Below are positions 21,833 through 30,523 of a stretch of DNA of 64,000 nucleotides, in pieces. How positions within the stretch are numbered: position 1 is the first letter of the stretch; each line of letters opens with the position of its first letter. This DNA is from Pseudomonas kermanshahensis (GTDB taxonomy: Bacteria > Pseudomonadota > Gammaproteobacteria > Pseudomonadales > Pseudomonadaceae). The notes beneath the pieces were generated by a model. That model ran no database searches. It was given only the letters and a program-made list of their open reading frames with translations, and was not told the origin of the DNA. The translations under genes were made by a program, and so were the position numbers. The stretch spans positions 992,001 through 1,056,000 of the forward strand of contig NZ_JABWRY020000001.1 in assembly GCF_014269205.2 (NCBI RefSeq). Direction: 5' to 3'.

Positions 21833-22508
21833 CCAGGCGGCCAAGCGCGAGTTTCGGATCGTCAGCGAGGCCCGCGAGGCGACCATCTACCTCTACGACA
21901 TCATCGGCGAGGACTGGTACGGCGGCGTGGCAGCCAAAGACTTCGTGCCGCAGCTGGCCGCGCTCGACGTTGACACCATCCATCTGAGGATAAACAGCCC
22001 CGGCGGGGATGTGTTCGACGCCCGCGCGATGGCCCAGGCCATCAAGTCGCACCCGGCCAAGGTGATTGCCCACATCGATGGCCAAGCCGTTTCGGCAGCC
22101 ACCTATGTGGCGGTGGCTGCGGATGAGGTGGAAATTGCCGAAGGCGGTTTCTTCATGATCCATAACGCCTGGACCATCCAGATGGGCAACGCCAAGGACT
22201 TCCGCGATCAGGCCGACCTGCTGGACAAGGTCGATGCCAGCATCAGTGCCGACTACGAGCGCAAGACCGGGAAGTCCGCCGAAGAAGTCCTGGCCTTGAT
22301 GGCGGCCACCACTTGGATGACCGCAGCGGAGGCGCTGGAAGGCGGGTTTGTTGATCGCCTGGCCGAAGGCAAGACCGCTACACAGAACCACTGGAACCTT
22401 GCCGCCTACGGCAATGCACCCAAGGCGCTGACCGAGCGCCCCGAACCAACAGTCAATCGCGAAGCCCTGGAGCGCCGCCTTTCGCTGTTGGAAAAAATCG
22501 CGCCGTAG
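21804..22508 (+). CDS. ClpP-like prohead maturation protease
   Basis: This 234-residue protein starts at 21804 (MNLIQLFKN). The S14/ClpP fold is visible: LRINSPGGDVFDARAMAQAI, catalytic Ser in GQAVSAATYVAVAADEV, His in GGFFMIHNAW and Asp in QADLLDKVD. It would cleave the capsid N-terminal delta domain during head maturation. It ends 24 bp before a terminator that precedes the capsid gene. Confidence 0.93.
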   Translation: MNLIQLFKNNQAAKREFRIVSEAREATIYLYDIIGEDWYGGVAAKDFVPQLAALDVDTIHLRINSPGGDVFDARAMAQAIKSHPAKVIAHIDGQAVSAATYVAVAADEVEIAEGGFFMIHNAWTIQMGNAKDFRDQADLLDKVDASISADYERKTGKSAEEVLALMAATTWMTAAEALEGGFVDRLAEGKTATQNHWNLAAYGNAPKALTERPEPTVNREALERRLSLLEKIAP

Positions 22509-22531
22509 GCCTCGCGCCGTCGCGTAAATCC

Positions 22532-22555
22532 AGCCCGCCCAGTGCGGGCTTTTTT
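22532..22555 (+). terminator. Terminator between protease and capsid genes
   Basis: GCCCGC (22533-22538) pairs with GCGGGC (22544-22549), followed by T6. It lies inside the late operon, so it may tune the protease/capsid ratio or require antitermination. It is similar in sequence to the ones at 25925 and 37683. Confidence 0.75.
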
Positions 22556-22572
22556 GCATCTGGAGAAAAGTT

Positions 22573-23796
22573 ATGACCATTCAAGCAATGCGCGAGCGCC
22601 GTAATGGCTTGGCCATCGAAGCCCGCAAGCTGCTGGACGAGACCAAGGACAAGCCTTGGACGCCCGAGCACCAGACCAAGTACGACACCCTCACTGGCGA
22701 CATCTCCGATCTCGATGGCCGGATCGAGCGTGAGCAAAAGGTGTTGGACCTCGCCGCCGAGCAGCATTTCAACAAGGGTGGCGATGGCAACAAGAAGCCT
22801 GGCAAGCGCGATACCGAAGACCTGCTCTCGGATATCGGCATCTTCGACACCTGGACCCGCCGCGGTGAGCGCGGGTTCACCAACGAGCAGGCCGCCAAGT
22901 TCTTCAACACCATGAGCACCACCACCGGCTCTGAAGGCGGCTACACCGTTCCGTCCGCCGTGGCATCCAGCCTCATCGACTCCCTGAAGCTGTTCGGCGG
23001 CATGCGCGCGGTGGCCGAGATCCTGAACACTGCCCAGGGCAACCCGCTGAGCTTCCCGTCTTCGAATGGCACCAGCGAAGAGGGTGAGATCCTCGCTGAG
23101 AACGCCCAGGCCAGCGCACTCGACCCGGCGTTCGGCACTGTCAGCCTGAACGTGTTCAAGTACAGCTCCAAAATCATCGCGGTGCCGATCGAGCTGCTGC
23201 AGGACAGTTCGATCGATATCGAGGCGTTCATTCGCAAGCGCATCATCGAGCGTGTCGGTCGTATCACCAACCGCCACTTCACCACCGGCACCGGTACTGG
23301 CCAGCCGCGCGGCATCGTCACTGCTTCGTCCTCGGGCAAGATCGGCACCACCGGCCAAACCCTGACCGTGGGTTACGACGACCTGGTCGACCTGCTGGAA
23401 TCGGTCGATGAGGCCTACCAGCTGGCCGGCAGCTGCAAGTTCATGTTCGCCCAGACCGTGCGCAAGCTGCTGCGCAAGCTGAAGGACACTGCAGGCCGCC
23501 CGATCTGGACCCCAGGCTACGAGGCCGGCATCACCGCCGGCGCCCCGGACCTGCTGCTGGGCAAGGAAGTGGCGCTGAACAACGACATGCCGGCGCCGGC
23601 GGCGAACGCCAAGTCGATCATCTACGGCGACCTGTCGAAGTACATGATCCGCGATGCCATGCAGGTCAACCTGATGCGCTTCGACGACAGCGCCTTCGCC
23701 TCGAAGGGGCAGGTCGGCTTCCTGGCCTTCATGCGCAGCGGCGGCAACCTGACCGACACCGACGCCGTGAAGCACTACCAGCACTCGGCGACCTGA
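22573..23796 (+). CDS. Major capsid protein (HK97 fold)
   Basis: This 407-residue protein has an N-terminal coiled-coil delta domain (about 1-95, MTIQAMRERRNGLAIEARKL), expected to be removed by the adjacent protease. The HK97 core follows: GGYTVPSAVASSLIDSL, QDSSIDIEAFIRKRI and NRHFTTGTGTGQPRGI. It also has the P-domain stretch TVGYDDLVDLLESVDEAYQ. GTGTGQPRGI is a hallmark loop of this family. It forms the icosahedral shell. Confidence 0.97.
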   Translation: MTIQAMRERRNGLAIEARKLLDETKDKPWTPEHQTKYDTLTGDISDLDGRIEREQKVLDLAAEQHFNKGGDGNKKPGKRDTEDLLSDIGIFDTWTRRGERGFTNEQAAKFFNTMSTTTGSEGGYTVPSAVASSLIDSLKLFGGMRAVAEILNTAQGNPLSFPSSNGTSEEGEILAENAQASALDPAFGTVSLNVFKYSSKIIAVPIELLQDSSIDIEAFIRKRIIERVGRITNRHFTTGTGTGQPRGIVTASSSGKIGTTGQTLTVGYDDLVDLLESVDEAYQLAGSCKFMFAQTVRKLLRKLKDTAGRPIWTPGYEAGITAGAPDLLLGKEVALNNDMPAPAANAKSIIYGDLSKYMIRDAMQVNLMRFDDSAFASKGQVGFLAFMRSGGNLTDTDAVKHYQHSAT

Positions 23797-23846
23797 TGCG
23801 CCTGGCGGGCTCCGGCCCGCCATCCCCCATCCAGAGGATATGAATC

Positions 23847-24080
23847 ATGGCTGCAAAGAAAGATTTGGTGCCGGTGCGCGTGCTGTGCGGCTTCCCGCTT
23901 GAGGGGCGCGAGTACAAGCCAGGCCAGCTGGTTGGCTTCTCAGCCGAGCAGGTTGAGCAACTGAAGGGCCTGGGCGCGGTCGACCCCGGCAAGGATGCCT
24001 TGGCCGCATGCAAGGCGGCGGGTTTCGAGCTGGTCGAGCATTCGCCGGCCGATGCGCCAGAGGCGGCGGAAGAGGGCTGA
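23847..24080 (+). CDS. Small head-region protein (77 aa)
   Basis: The protein reads MAAKKDLVPVRVLCGFPLEG, then GLGAVDPGKDALAACKAAG and an acidic tail. A beta-rich start with a KPGQLV turn, and its place between capsid and connector genes, suggest a head decoration or FI-like accessory protein. No family is firmly recognised. Confidence 0.6.
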   Translation: MAAKKDLVPVRVLCGFPLEGREYKPGQLVGFSAEQVEQLKGLGAVDPGKDALAACKAAGFELVEHSPADAPEAAEEG

Positions 24081-24084
24081 TCGT

Positions 24085-24657
24085 ATGGGGCTGCAACTGC
24101 TGGAAGCGGCCACGGCCCAGGCCGTATCGCTTGAGGTGGCGAAGAAGCACTTGCGTATTGCCCCTGACGATACGGATCTGGACGACGAGGTGGCGCGTAT
24201 CGTGCGTGCGGCAACCGCCTGGGCAGAGCGGATCACTCAGCGATCGCTTTGCCCGCAGCGCTGGAGGCTGCATTTGGATGGCTTCCCTTGCGGTGCGGTG
24301 CTGATCCCAAGGCCGCCCCTGCAGACCGTCGAGGCCGTCAGCTACACTGATGCTGTAGGGGCTGTACAAACACTCGACCCGGCGGGGTACGTCGTCAACC
24401 CGTTTGAGATTCTGGGGCGGGTATCGCTGGCACAGGGCGTGCGCTGGCCAGCGACACGCATGCAGGCCATGTCGGTGCGGATTGACTTCACCGCCGGCTA
24501 TGAGGCCGTGCCAGAAGACATCGTTTCGGCGATCCTGCTGCTGGTCGGCCATCTCGACCAGAACCGCGAGCAGGTGGTCACCGGTGCCACTCCGGCGGTG
24601 TTGCCGATGGGCGTTGACTCCCTGCTGGCGCCTTACTGTGTGCCGGGTGTGCCATGA
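24085..24657 (+). CDS. Head-tail connector (gp6-like)
   Basis: This 190-residue protein starts at 24085 (MGLQLLEAATAQAVSLEVAK). The pattern 'sl.eak.hLRi..dd.Dd.i..li.aA...aE..t.r' followed by a beta-rich half and AVPEDIVSAILLLVGHL is that of the HK97 gp6/YqbG connector family. It builds the adaptor ring under the portal. It overlaps the next gene by 4 nt. Confidence 0.85.
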   Translation: MGLQLLEAATAQAVSLEVAKKHLRIAPDDTDLDDEVARIVRAATAWAERITQRSLCPQRWRLHLDGFPCGAVLIPRPPLQTVEAVSYTDAVGAVQTLDPAGYVVNPFEILGRVSLAQGVRWPATRMQAMSVRIDFTAGYEAVPEDIVSAILLLVGHLDQNREQVVTGATPAVLPMGVDSLLAPYCVPGVP

Positions 24658-24992
24658 GGCTCGGCCGGCTGAACCACCTCATCACGATTGAACACCTGGT
24701 GAAGACCCGGGACCCGGCGACCCTGGAGTTCGGCGAACCTACTTGGCTGCCATTCGCCAGGGTATACGCCCAGGTGACCCCGCTGTCCGCGCGCGACTTG
24801 ATCGCCGCGCAGGCCGCGCAGTCGGAAGCAACTGCCCGCATGCTTATCCGGTATCGACCTGGTGTGCTGTCGACTATGCGAATCCTCTACCGAGGCGAGG
24901 TGTACAGCATCGAAGGGCCGCCGCTGGAGGACGCCAAGTCTGGTCTGGAGTACCTGACCATTCTTGTCTCAAAAGGTGTCAAGGATGAGTGA
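24654..24992 (+). CDS. Head-tail joining/head closure protein
   Basis: This 112-residue protein (MRLGRLNHLITIEHLVKTRD; YAQVTPLSARDLIAAQAAQS; MRILYRGEVYSIEGPPLED) matches the phage head-tail joining family (SPP1 gp16/HK97 gp7 type). The fold is a small beta barrel that closes the connector. It is coupled to the preceding gene by a 4-nt overlap. Confidence 0.87.
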   Translation: MRLGRLNHLITIEHLVKTRDPATLEFGEPTWLPFARVYAQVTPLSARDLIAAQAAQSEATARMLIRYRPGVLSTMRILYRGEVYSIEGPPLEDAKSGLEYLTILVSKGVKDE

Positions 24993-25022
24993 CGGCGTGC
25001 CGGCCGCGCCAGGAGAGAACAT

Positions 25023-25541
25023 ATGCGTGACGGTGTTGATTTCAAGATTACCGGCGCCGATCAGTTGGCCGGAAAGCTGTCATCGATCAAGGATGATATG
25101 CGCCGAAAGGGTGGCCGAGCCGCCCTGCGGAAGGCCGCGCAGGTTGTAAGGAGCGCCGCCATTGAGCGGGCGAAGAGGCTGGACGACTCCAAAACCCCGA
25201 ACAAGATTTGGGAGCATATCGACGTTCGTTGGTCCAACAAACGGTTTCGCCAAACGGGCGATCTTATGTTCCGGATCGGCGTTGAGGGGGGAGCCAGGCA
25301 GTACGCCAACACCGCTGATAACAGGCGTGCAGGGCGGGTCGGTAAGAGCTATGAGCTCAGCAGTATCGTGTGGTACTGGCGGCTGTTGGAGTTCGGTACC
25401 GAGCGAATTCGCGCCACTCCGTTCATGCGGCCAGCACTGACAGATAGCATCGCAGAAGTGACCAATACCTTTGTCAGTGAATACGACAAGGCCATTGATC
25501 GAGCGATAAAACGCGCAGCGAAGAAGGCAGCATCCTCATGA
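25023..25541 (+). CDS. HK97 gp10-like tail completion protein
   Basis: This 172-residue protein opens VDFKITGADQLAGKLSSIKD and continues RKGGRAALRKAAQVVRSAAI, with YWRLLEFGTERIRATPFMRP. That is the signature of HK97 gp10 neck/tail proteins. It attaches at the head-tail interface. It overlaps the DUF3168 gene by 4 nt. Confidence 0.88.
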   Translation: MRDGVDFKITGADQLAGKLSSIKDDMRRKGGRAALRKAAQVVRSAAIERAKRLDDSKTPNKIWEHIDVRWSNKRFRQTGDLMFRIGVEGGARQYANTADNRRAGRVGKSYELSSIVWYWRLLEFGTERIRATPFMRPALTDSIAEVTNTFVSEYDKAIDRAIKRAAKKAASS

Positions 25542-25906
25542 CCCCACCGATCGTACAGGCCTGCTTGAACAGCCCGGCCGTGACCGCGCTGCTTGGCGCT
25601 GGCACCGGCATGCGCCTCTACTCGTTCGGGGGGGCCGAGCAGGGAGTGGCCAAGCCATACGCTGTCTGGCAGATCGTCAGCGGAAGCCCCGAGAACTACC
25701 TGGCTGGCCGCCCGGATCTCGATAGCGTCACCCTGCAGGTCGATGTGTACGCCGCGACTGGCGATGCTGCCCGAAAGGTCCGTGACGCGATCCGTGATGC
25801 GGTTGAACTGGACGCCTACGTCACCCGGTGGGGCGTCGAAGGCCGCGACCCCGAGACGAAAAATTATCGAGCCAGCTTCGACGTGGACTGGATGGTTTCC
25901 CGCTGA
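25538..25906 (+). CDS. DUF3168 tail completion protein
   Basis: This 122-residue protein shows the DUF3168 pattern: LGAGTGMRLYSFGGAEQGV, AVWQIVSGSPENYLAGRPD, then LQVDVYAATGDAARKVRDAI. The family is the tail terminator (lambda gpU-like) that ends tail polymerisation and joins head to tail. Confidence 0.85.
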   Translation: MTPPIVQACLNSPAVTALLGAGTGMRLYSFGGAEQGVAKPYAVWQIVSGSPENYLAGRPDLDSVTLQVDVYAATGDAARKVRDAIRDAVELDAYVTRWGVEGRDPETKNYRASFDVDWMVSR

Positions 25907-25924
25907 AGTACCCATTTGACCCAT

Positions 25925-25948
25925 GCCCGCCGAGTGCGGGTTTTTTTA
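25925..25948 (+). terminator. Terminator before the tail tube gene
   Basis: CCCGC (25926-25930) pairs with GCGGG (25936-25940), followed by T7. It separates the head-tail connector genes from the abundantly needed tail tube gene. Confidence 0.7.
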
Positions 25949-25968
25949 TTTCTGACTGGAGATAACCC

Positions 25969-26460
25969 ATGTCGATGAAAGCCCAGGGCGCTCAGCTCTA
26001 TGCTTTGGTGCGGCCTTTGAGTGGCACAGGCCCAAGGACCGTGATGGAGGTTGAATGCCTCACCGCGTTCAACCCTGGCGGATCGCCGGCAGACCAGATT
26101 GACGACACCTGCTTGGCCGATACCGAGCGGAAGTACAAGAAGGGGCTGCGCACCCCTGGCCAGGCGACGGCCACCATCTTGGCTGACCCGCGCAATGCCA
26201 GCCACGTTCGCATGTTCCAGTTGTCTCAGGATGACGACGATGAGGACATTCTTTGGGCGCTCGGCTGGTCTGACGGCAAGGACATCCCACCCACGGTCAA
26301 CGCCGCTGGCGATGACTTCGAGCTACCCACCACCCGCACCTGGTGCCTGTTCGCCGGCTATGTCGCAGATTTCCCGTTCGACTTTGCCAGCAACACCTCG
26401 GTGAGCACTGCAGCGACCATTCAGCGCTCCGGAAAGCTCAACTGGGTCATCAAGGAGTAA
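25969..26460 (+). CDS. Major tail tube protein
   Basis: This 163-residue beta-rich protein carries [37 protein letters not shown] and [17 protein letters not shown]. The 'D.ie.T.l.d..r....Gl...g..t' layout is that of siphovirus tail tube proteins (gpV/TTP family). It polymerises into the tail tube. The G/GT chaperone genes follow directly, as is standard. Confidence 0.85.
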   Translation: MSMKAQGAQLYALVRPLSGTGPRTVMEVECLTAFNPGGSPADQIDDTCLADTERKYKKGLRTPGQATATILADPRNASHVRMFQLSQDDDDEDILWALGWSDGKDIPPTVNAAGDDFELPTTRTWCLFAGYVADFPFDFASNTSVSTAATIQRSGKLNWVIKE

Positions 26461-26463
26461 CCG

Positions 26464-26940
26464 ATGAAGTTGACACTCGACGCGCTCAAGGGCGTAGGCT
26501 CGTTCACTGGCCGGCCGGTGGAAAAGGAAATCAAGTGGCGCCAGGATGGTACGGATTACACCGCCACCGTCTACGTACGGCCGATGGGCTACCAGACGGC
26601 GGTGAGCGACGTGCTTTCGGCTACTGGCAGGCAGGACAGCATTGCGGGCCGAATTGCCGCGTCTATCTGCGACGAGCACGGCAACCCGGTGTTCAGCAGC
26701 CCGATGGACATCACTCACGGGCCGCTTGATCCGGTTGAGCTGGAAAAGGACCCGGAGAGCACCAAGCGCTTGGGTTCGCTTGACGGCGCCCTGTCCGTTG
26801 CCCTGCTGTTCGCCATCCAAGAGGTCAACGACCTGGGAAAGACGAAGAGCTCACCGAGCGAGACGAAATCTGGCACGAACTCGTCCTCTCCGGCATCGGG
26901 GGCTCGACGATCGCGCAAGCCAAGGAAAACCTCAGCCTGA
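26464..26940 (+). CDS. Tail assembly chaperone G-like (zero-frame product)
   Basis: This 158-residue protein is read without frameshifting. MKLTLDALKGVGSFTGRPVE and the helical 'PMDITHGPLDPVELEKD' segment resemble phage tail assembly chaperones in the lambda gpG position. The last 32 residues after the slippery site are low complexity (SSPSETKSGTNSSSPASGA). In lambda, gpG coats the tape measure protein during tail assembly and is absent from the virion. Confidence 0.85.
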   Translation: MKLTLDALKGVGSFTGRPVEKEIKWRQDGTDYTATVYVRPMGYQTAVSDVLSATGRQDSIAGRIAASICDEHGNPVFSSPMDITHGPLDPVELEKDPESTKRLGSLDGALSVALLFAIQEVNDLGKTKSSPSETKSGTNSSSPASGARRSRKPRKTSA

Positions 26941-27158
26941 GCGAATTCCGGTCGTGGGTGAAGTTCAGGAGACGCCGCGGCTCGCTGCATCTTGGCATGC
27001 GGGTAGAGCGCTCGGTGGCCATGCTGGCTGCGCTGACAGCCAGCCTGCACCGTGATCCGCAAAAGCGTCCGACCCCCTACAGCTGGAAGGATTTTGCGCT
27101 GCATGAGGATGAGGACGGGCCGATCACCCTTCAGGAAGCTATAGCATCATGGGATTAG
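26464..27158 (+). CDS. Tail assembly chaperone GT fusion by -1 frameshift
   Basis: Slippage at GGGAAAG (26835-26841) joins 126 zero-frame codons to 105 codons in the -1 frame, giving about 231 residues. The -1 part reads DEELTERDEIWHELVLSGIG, then LSLSEFRSWVKFRRRRGSL and PYSWKDFALHEDED. It is a well-formed T domain with no ribosome-binding site of its own. GT links the tape measure-chaperone complex to the tube protein. It is followed by the tape measure after a moron insertion. Confidence 0.88.
26835..26841 (+). promoter_or_regulatory. Programmed -1 frameshift site GGGAAAG
   Basis: The heptamer is positioned as G GGA AAG in the zero frame, so both tRNAs can re-pair as GGG AAA. It is the same heptamer as in lambda G/T. 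The -1 frame downstream is open for 105 codons and encodes a T-like domain, while the zero frame becomes low complexity. Confidence 0.9.
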
Positions 27159-27219
27159 ACGTTTTCTTTGATCAATGATGACATGGTAGATTGGCCCCTT
27201 TCGACTCAAGGGACTGGCC

Positions 27220-27543
27220 ATGGAATTTATCACCGGCACCTCCATTTTGCTGTTGGCTGTATCATTTTTTTTGTACTTGCTCCCAATGATGATTGCTTTC
27301 CATCGGCATCATGAAAATTACACTGCGATTTTCATGTTGAATCTATTTTTGGGCTGGACCGGGGTTGTATGGGTTGTCTGTCTTGTATGGGCATTCATAA
27401 GTAAGCCTGCTCCGCTTCGTCAGATTAACGAGTCTGGAAAGTCGTCAAAGTACGAAGAGCTGGAGAGAATTTCAGCCCTGAAAAATAGCGGTGTATTAAC
27501 CTCGGAAGAGTTCGATCGAGAGAAGTCTCGAATACTCAAGTGA
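27220..27543 (+). CDS. Superinfection immunity (T4 Imm-like) membrane protein with SHOCT tail
   Basis: This 107-residue protein has two membrane segments: residues 6-25 (GTSILLLAVSFFLYLLPMMI) and about 40-62 (FMLNLFLGWTGVVWVVCLVW). 'LNLFLGWTxxGW'-type sequence is the superinfection immunity family hallmark. A C-terminal SHOCT motif follows (ERISALKNSGVLTSEEFDRE). It would sit in the inner membrane and block DNA entry of related phages. It lies between GT and tape measure genes with lower GC and its own terminator, so it is a moron that may be expressed in the lysogen. Confidence 0.85.
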   Translation: MEFITGTSILLLAVSFFLYLLPMMIAFHRHHENYTAIFMLNLFLGWTGVVWVVCLVWAFISKPAPLRQINESGKSSKYEELERISALKNSGVLTSEEFDREKSRILK

Positions 27544-27548
27544 AGCAG

Positions 27549-27573
27549 AAACCCGCCAACTGGCGGGTTTTTT
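27549..27573 (+). terminator. Terminator after the Imm-like gene
   Basis: AACCCGCC pairs with GGCGGGTT around AACT, followed by T6. It is placed 6 bp after the stop codon, giving the Imm-like gene its own transcription unit inside the tail operon. Confidence 0.85.
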
Positions 27574-27590
27574 AATGCCCGGAGAAAACA

Positions 27591-30017
27591 ATGGCATCAA
27601 GATCTCTCGGCACCTTGACTCTTGATGTCATTGCCCAGGTTGGCGGATTCGTCGCCGGAATGGATAAGGCAGAGCGGAGCTCGGAGAAATGGCGAAAGCA
27701 GGTTGAGAAAAACGCTAAAGCCGTGGGTACGGCTATCGGCGCGGGATTGGCGACTGGTATCACTGCGATAACCGCAATGACTATCTCTGCCATTAACTCG
27801 GCCTCGGAAATAACCAATCTGGCGTCGGTGGCGAACGTCAGCACCACAGATTTCCAAAAGCTAGCAGTTGGGGCGAAAACTGTTGGTGTGGAGCAAGACA
27901 AGCTTGCTGACATCCTCAAAGACGTGAACGACAAAGTCGGTGATTTCCTAAACACCGGCGGCGGTGGCATGGCGGATTTCTTTGAGCAGGTCGCGCCGAA
28001 GGTTGGCGTTACGGCTGATCAGTTTCGCAACTTGAGTGGAAGTCAGGCATTGGGCCTGTATGTGTCCACGCTCGAGAAGGCGAAGGTCAGCCAGTCGGAC
28101 ATGACCTTCTATTTAGAGGCGATTGCAAGTGATGCGACTGCGTTGCTCCCGCTGCTACGGAACAATTCGGAAGGGTTCAAGCGATTCGGCGAGGCTGCGG
28201 AAGCAGCTGGTTCGATCATGGACGAAAAGACTATTCGGGCAGCTCAGGAATTAAAGGCTGCCAACTGGCTTGTTGAACAATCTGTTAGCGGGCTTGGTAA
28301 TCAAATTACAAGCGCTATGCTTCCGACGCTTGCGAATTTTGCAACCCGGCTTAGCGACACGACCATAAACGGAGTGCTAGCGAAGCGCGTCTCTGATGAT
28401 CTCGCTGCGAGTTTTAGGGCGCTTGGAAAGTTTGCTGTTGGCACTGTTGCAGGCATACATCTGCTAGGTGTAGGCCTCAAGACACTTTCTGATGTCGATA
28501 ACGCAATGGTCGGCGGAGATGAAGCAAAATGGTGGGATAAGTATCTGCCGCCGGTCAGGATCTACAACGCCTTCAAGAACGTTGATGCCATGGGCAAGAC
28601 GATCGTCGATGCGAAGGCGAAGATGGGCGAGTTGGCCGTCGGGTACGGCGACCTAATGGCCTCGTTCGACGAAAAGCCGGGGCAGGGAAGCACTAACCAG
28701 GTCAAAGAGCTTGCTGATTTGCTCGCAGAACTGCGCAAGGGCCAATCTGGCAGTTTCACCGCGTTGACGACTGATCAGCAAGCCGCCGCCAAAGCAGCCG
28801 AAGCGGCCGCCAAAAAGCTCCAGGGACAGTTCGACACGGCCGAGGAAGGCTACAAGCGGCAGATTGCGCTGATCAACACGGAAACCGACAAGCGCAAGGA
28901 GGCCACCGAGGTTGCCAAGCTGCAGTTCGAGCTGGAGTCGGGAAATCTCACGGGGCTGAGCGCCAAGCAGCAGGAGCGCTTAAAGGGGCTGGCTGCCGAG
29001 CTCGACCAGCTGAAAAAGCTGAAGCAGGCCAAGGAGGATGACAAGGCGGTCAGCGAGTTTGGTGCGAGCGTGAAGCGGCAGCTGGACATTGACCAGCGCG
29101 CACTGGATGCGCCGCTGTTGAATGCCTACAGCAGCGACGAGATGAAGCAGCGCGTCTTGGATCTGCTGGCCATCGAGCAGGATTACCAGGACCAGCTCGA
29201 GGACTTGCGGCAGCGTCATGAAGCCGGTGACGTTTCCGATTCAGCTTATGAGCGTGAAACAGAGATCCTCAACAAGGCCTTGGAAGAACGCCGGGCCATG
29301 CAGGAGAAGTACTACGAGGAAATCGACAAGCTTCAGCTCAATGGCACGGCTGGCTTCCTGAGCGGCTTCGCCACCCAGGCCGAAGCAGCGATGGACCTGT
29401 ACAGCAACATGCAGAACGTCGGCGCCGACACGTTCCAGAATCTCACCGACACGCTGACCCAGTGGGCAGAGACGGGAAAGCTGGACGTTCAAGGATTCGC
29501 CTCGACTTTCATCCAGTCTATGGGGCATGCGCTCATGTCCTATGCCGCCGCCCAGGTGGCCATGGCTGCGCTCAGTGCGTTCACCGCCATGATCGGTGTT
29601 CCGTTCGTGGGCCCTGCCATTGCACCTGGTGCCGCGATCGCTGCTGCCGGCGCCGCTGGCGTGCTGATGACGGCCGTGGGCGCTTCGCTCGATGGCCAGG
29701 CGCACGACGGTATCGATTATGTGCCGGCTGACGGTACCTGGAACTTGAAGAAGGGTGAGCGGGTGACCACCGCCGAGACCAGCGCCAAGCTGGACCGAAC
29801 GCTGGACAGCGTGGCGAACAACTCCACTCAGCCCGGGGCGCTGAAGATCATCAACAACGCACCACCGGTGCGTGCCCGCCGAGAGATGTCCGAGGGCGAA
29901 CTGGCTGTGATTCTTGATGCTGCTGAAGACAGGATCGCCAGCGGGTTCGCGCGTGGTACCGGCAAGGTGAGTCGCGCTGCCGGTGCGGCGTATGGCTTGA
30001 GGAGGGACCCGAAATGA
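27591..30017 (+). CDS. Tape measure protein
   Basis: This 808-residue protein has an N-terminal phage_TMP start (MASRSLGTLTLDVIAQVGGF; FVAGMDKAERSSEKWRKQV). Hydrophobic stretches near 40-65 and 685-720 and long charged coiled coils (about 400-600) follow. The C-terminal region (DGTWNLKKGERVTTAETSAK) is common in lambda gpH-like proteins. It sets tail length and helps DNA pass the inner membrane. It overlaps the DUF1833 gene by 4 nt. Confidence 0.93.
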   Translation: MASRSLGTLTLDVIAQVGGFVAGMDKAERSSEKWRKQVEKNAKAVGTAIGAGLATGITAITAMTISAINSASEITNLASVANVSTTDFQKLAVGAKTVGVEQDKLADILKDVNDKVGDFLNTGGGGMADFFEQVAPKVGVTADQFRNLSGSQALGLYVSTLEKAKVSQSDMTFYLEAIASDATALLPLLRNNSEGFKRFGEAAEAAGSIMDEKTIRAAQELKAANWLVEQSVSGLGNQITSAMLPTLANFATRLSDTTINGVLAKRVSDDLAASFRALGKFAVGTVAGIHLLGVGLKTLSDVDNAMVGGDEAKWWDKYLPPVRIYNAFKNVDAMGKTIVDAKAKMGELAVGYGDLMASFDEKPGQGSTNQVKELADLLAELRKGQSGSFTALTTDQQAAAKAAEAAAKKLQGQFDTAEEGYKRQIALINTETDKRKEATEVAKLQFELESGNLTGLSAKQQERLKGLAAELDQLKKLKQAKEDDKAVSEFGASVKRQLDIDQRALDAPLLNAYSSDEMKQRVLDLLAIEQDYQDQLEDLRQRHEAGDVSDSAYERETEILNKALEERRAMQEKYYEEIDKLQLNGTAGFLSGFATQAEAAMDLYSNMQNVGADTFQNLTDTLTQWAETGKLDVQGFASTFIQSMGHALMSYAAAQVAMAALSAFTAMIGVPFVGPAIAPGAAIAAAGAAGVLMTAVGASLDGQAHDGIDYVPADGTWNLKKGERVTTAETSAKLDRTLDSVANNSTQPGALKIINNAPPVRARREMSEGELAVILDAAEDRIASGFARGTGKVSRAAGAAYGLRRDPK

Positions 30018-30496
30018 CGGCGCTTGAAGTCGTTTATGCCTCGGGAGGCGATGACATTATCTCGACGCTGGAAATCTCCTGCCCGGCCTGGACCAAGACG
30101 CTTTACCTGGTTCAGGACTTTGAAGATTTCCGGGCAACGACCGAGGCCGGCAAAACGGTCACGTTTCTGGCCTCAGCCATCGACGTGTCCCTCCCGGCCA
30201 AGGACAACACCGGCGCCCAGACGCTGACCTTCGTTATCGACAACGTGACCGGCGAGGCCCAGCAGCTGCTGGACGCCTCGCTTGCGGCCGAGGCCAGGGT
30301 CACGATCGTTTACCGCGAGTACCTGTACAGCGTGCCGGGTGAGCCTGCAGACCGGCCGTACCGCATGACCTCGTTCGGTGGGACCATGGATGGTCCCACC
30401 ATCCAAGTCGAGGCTGGCTATTACGACCTGATCAACATGATGTGGAACAGGTCCCGTTACACCACCGACTTCGCACCGGGTCTTACCTATTTGTAA
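30014..30496 (+). CDS. DUF1833 minor tail protein
   Basis: This 160-residue beta-rich protein carries LEVVYASGGDDIISTLEIS, FLASAIDVSLPAKDNTGAQT and RPYRMTSFGGTMDGPTIQV, the DUF1833 layout. These proteins occupy the distal-tail position between tape measure and NlpC/P60 genes in lambda-like phages. Its coupling to the tape measure (4-nt overlap) fits. Confidence 0.82.
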   Translation: MTALEVVYASGGDDIISTLEISCPAWTKTLYLVQDFEDFRATTEAGKTVTFLASAIDVSLPAKDNTGAQTLTFVIDNVTGEAQQLLDASLAAEARVTIVYREYLYSVPGEPADRPYRMTSFGGTMDGPTIQVEAGYYDLINMMWNRSRYTTDFAPGLTYL

Positions 30497-30523
30497 TTGC
30501 CGGGAGGCTTAATCTGAACAGTT

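Noticed and set aside
24964..25149. Small plus-strand frame overlapping the gp10-like gene start
   Set aside because: The gp10-like protein starts at 25023 with family sequence from its first residues. The other frame has no similarity and conflicts with it.
26958..27158. Independent 66-residue gene at the end of the tail chaperone region
   Set aside because: It has no ribosome-binding site, and the same frame extends upstream to the GGGAAAG slippery site, so it is the end of the GT fusion.
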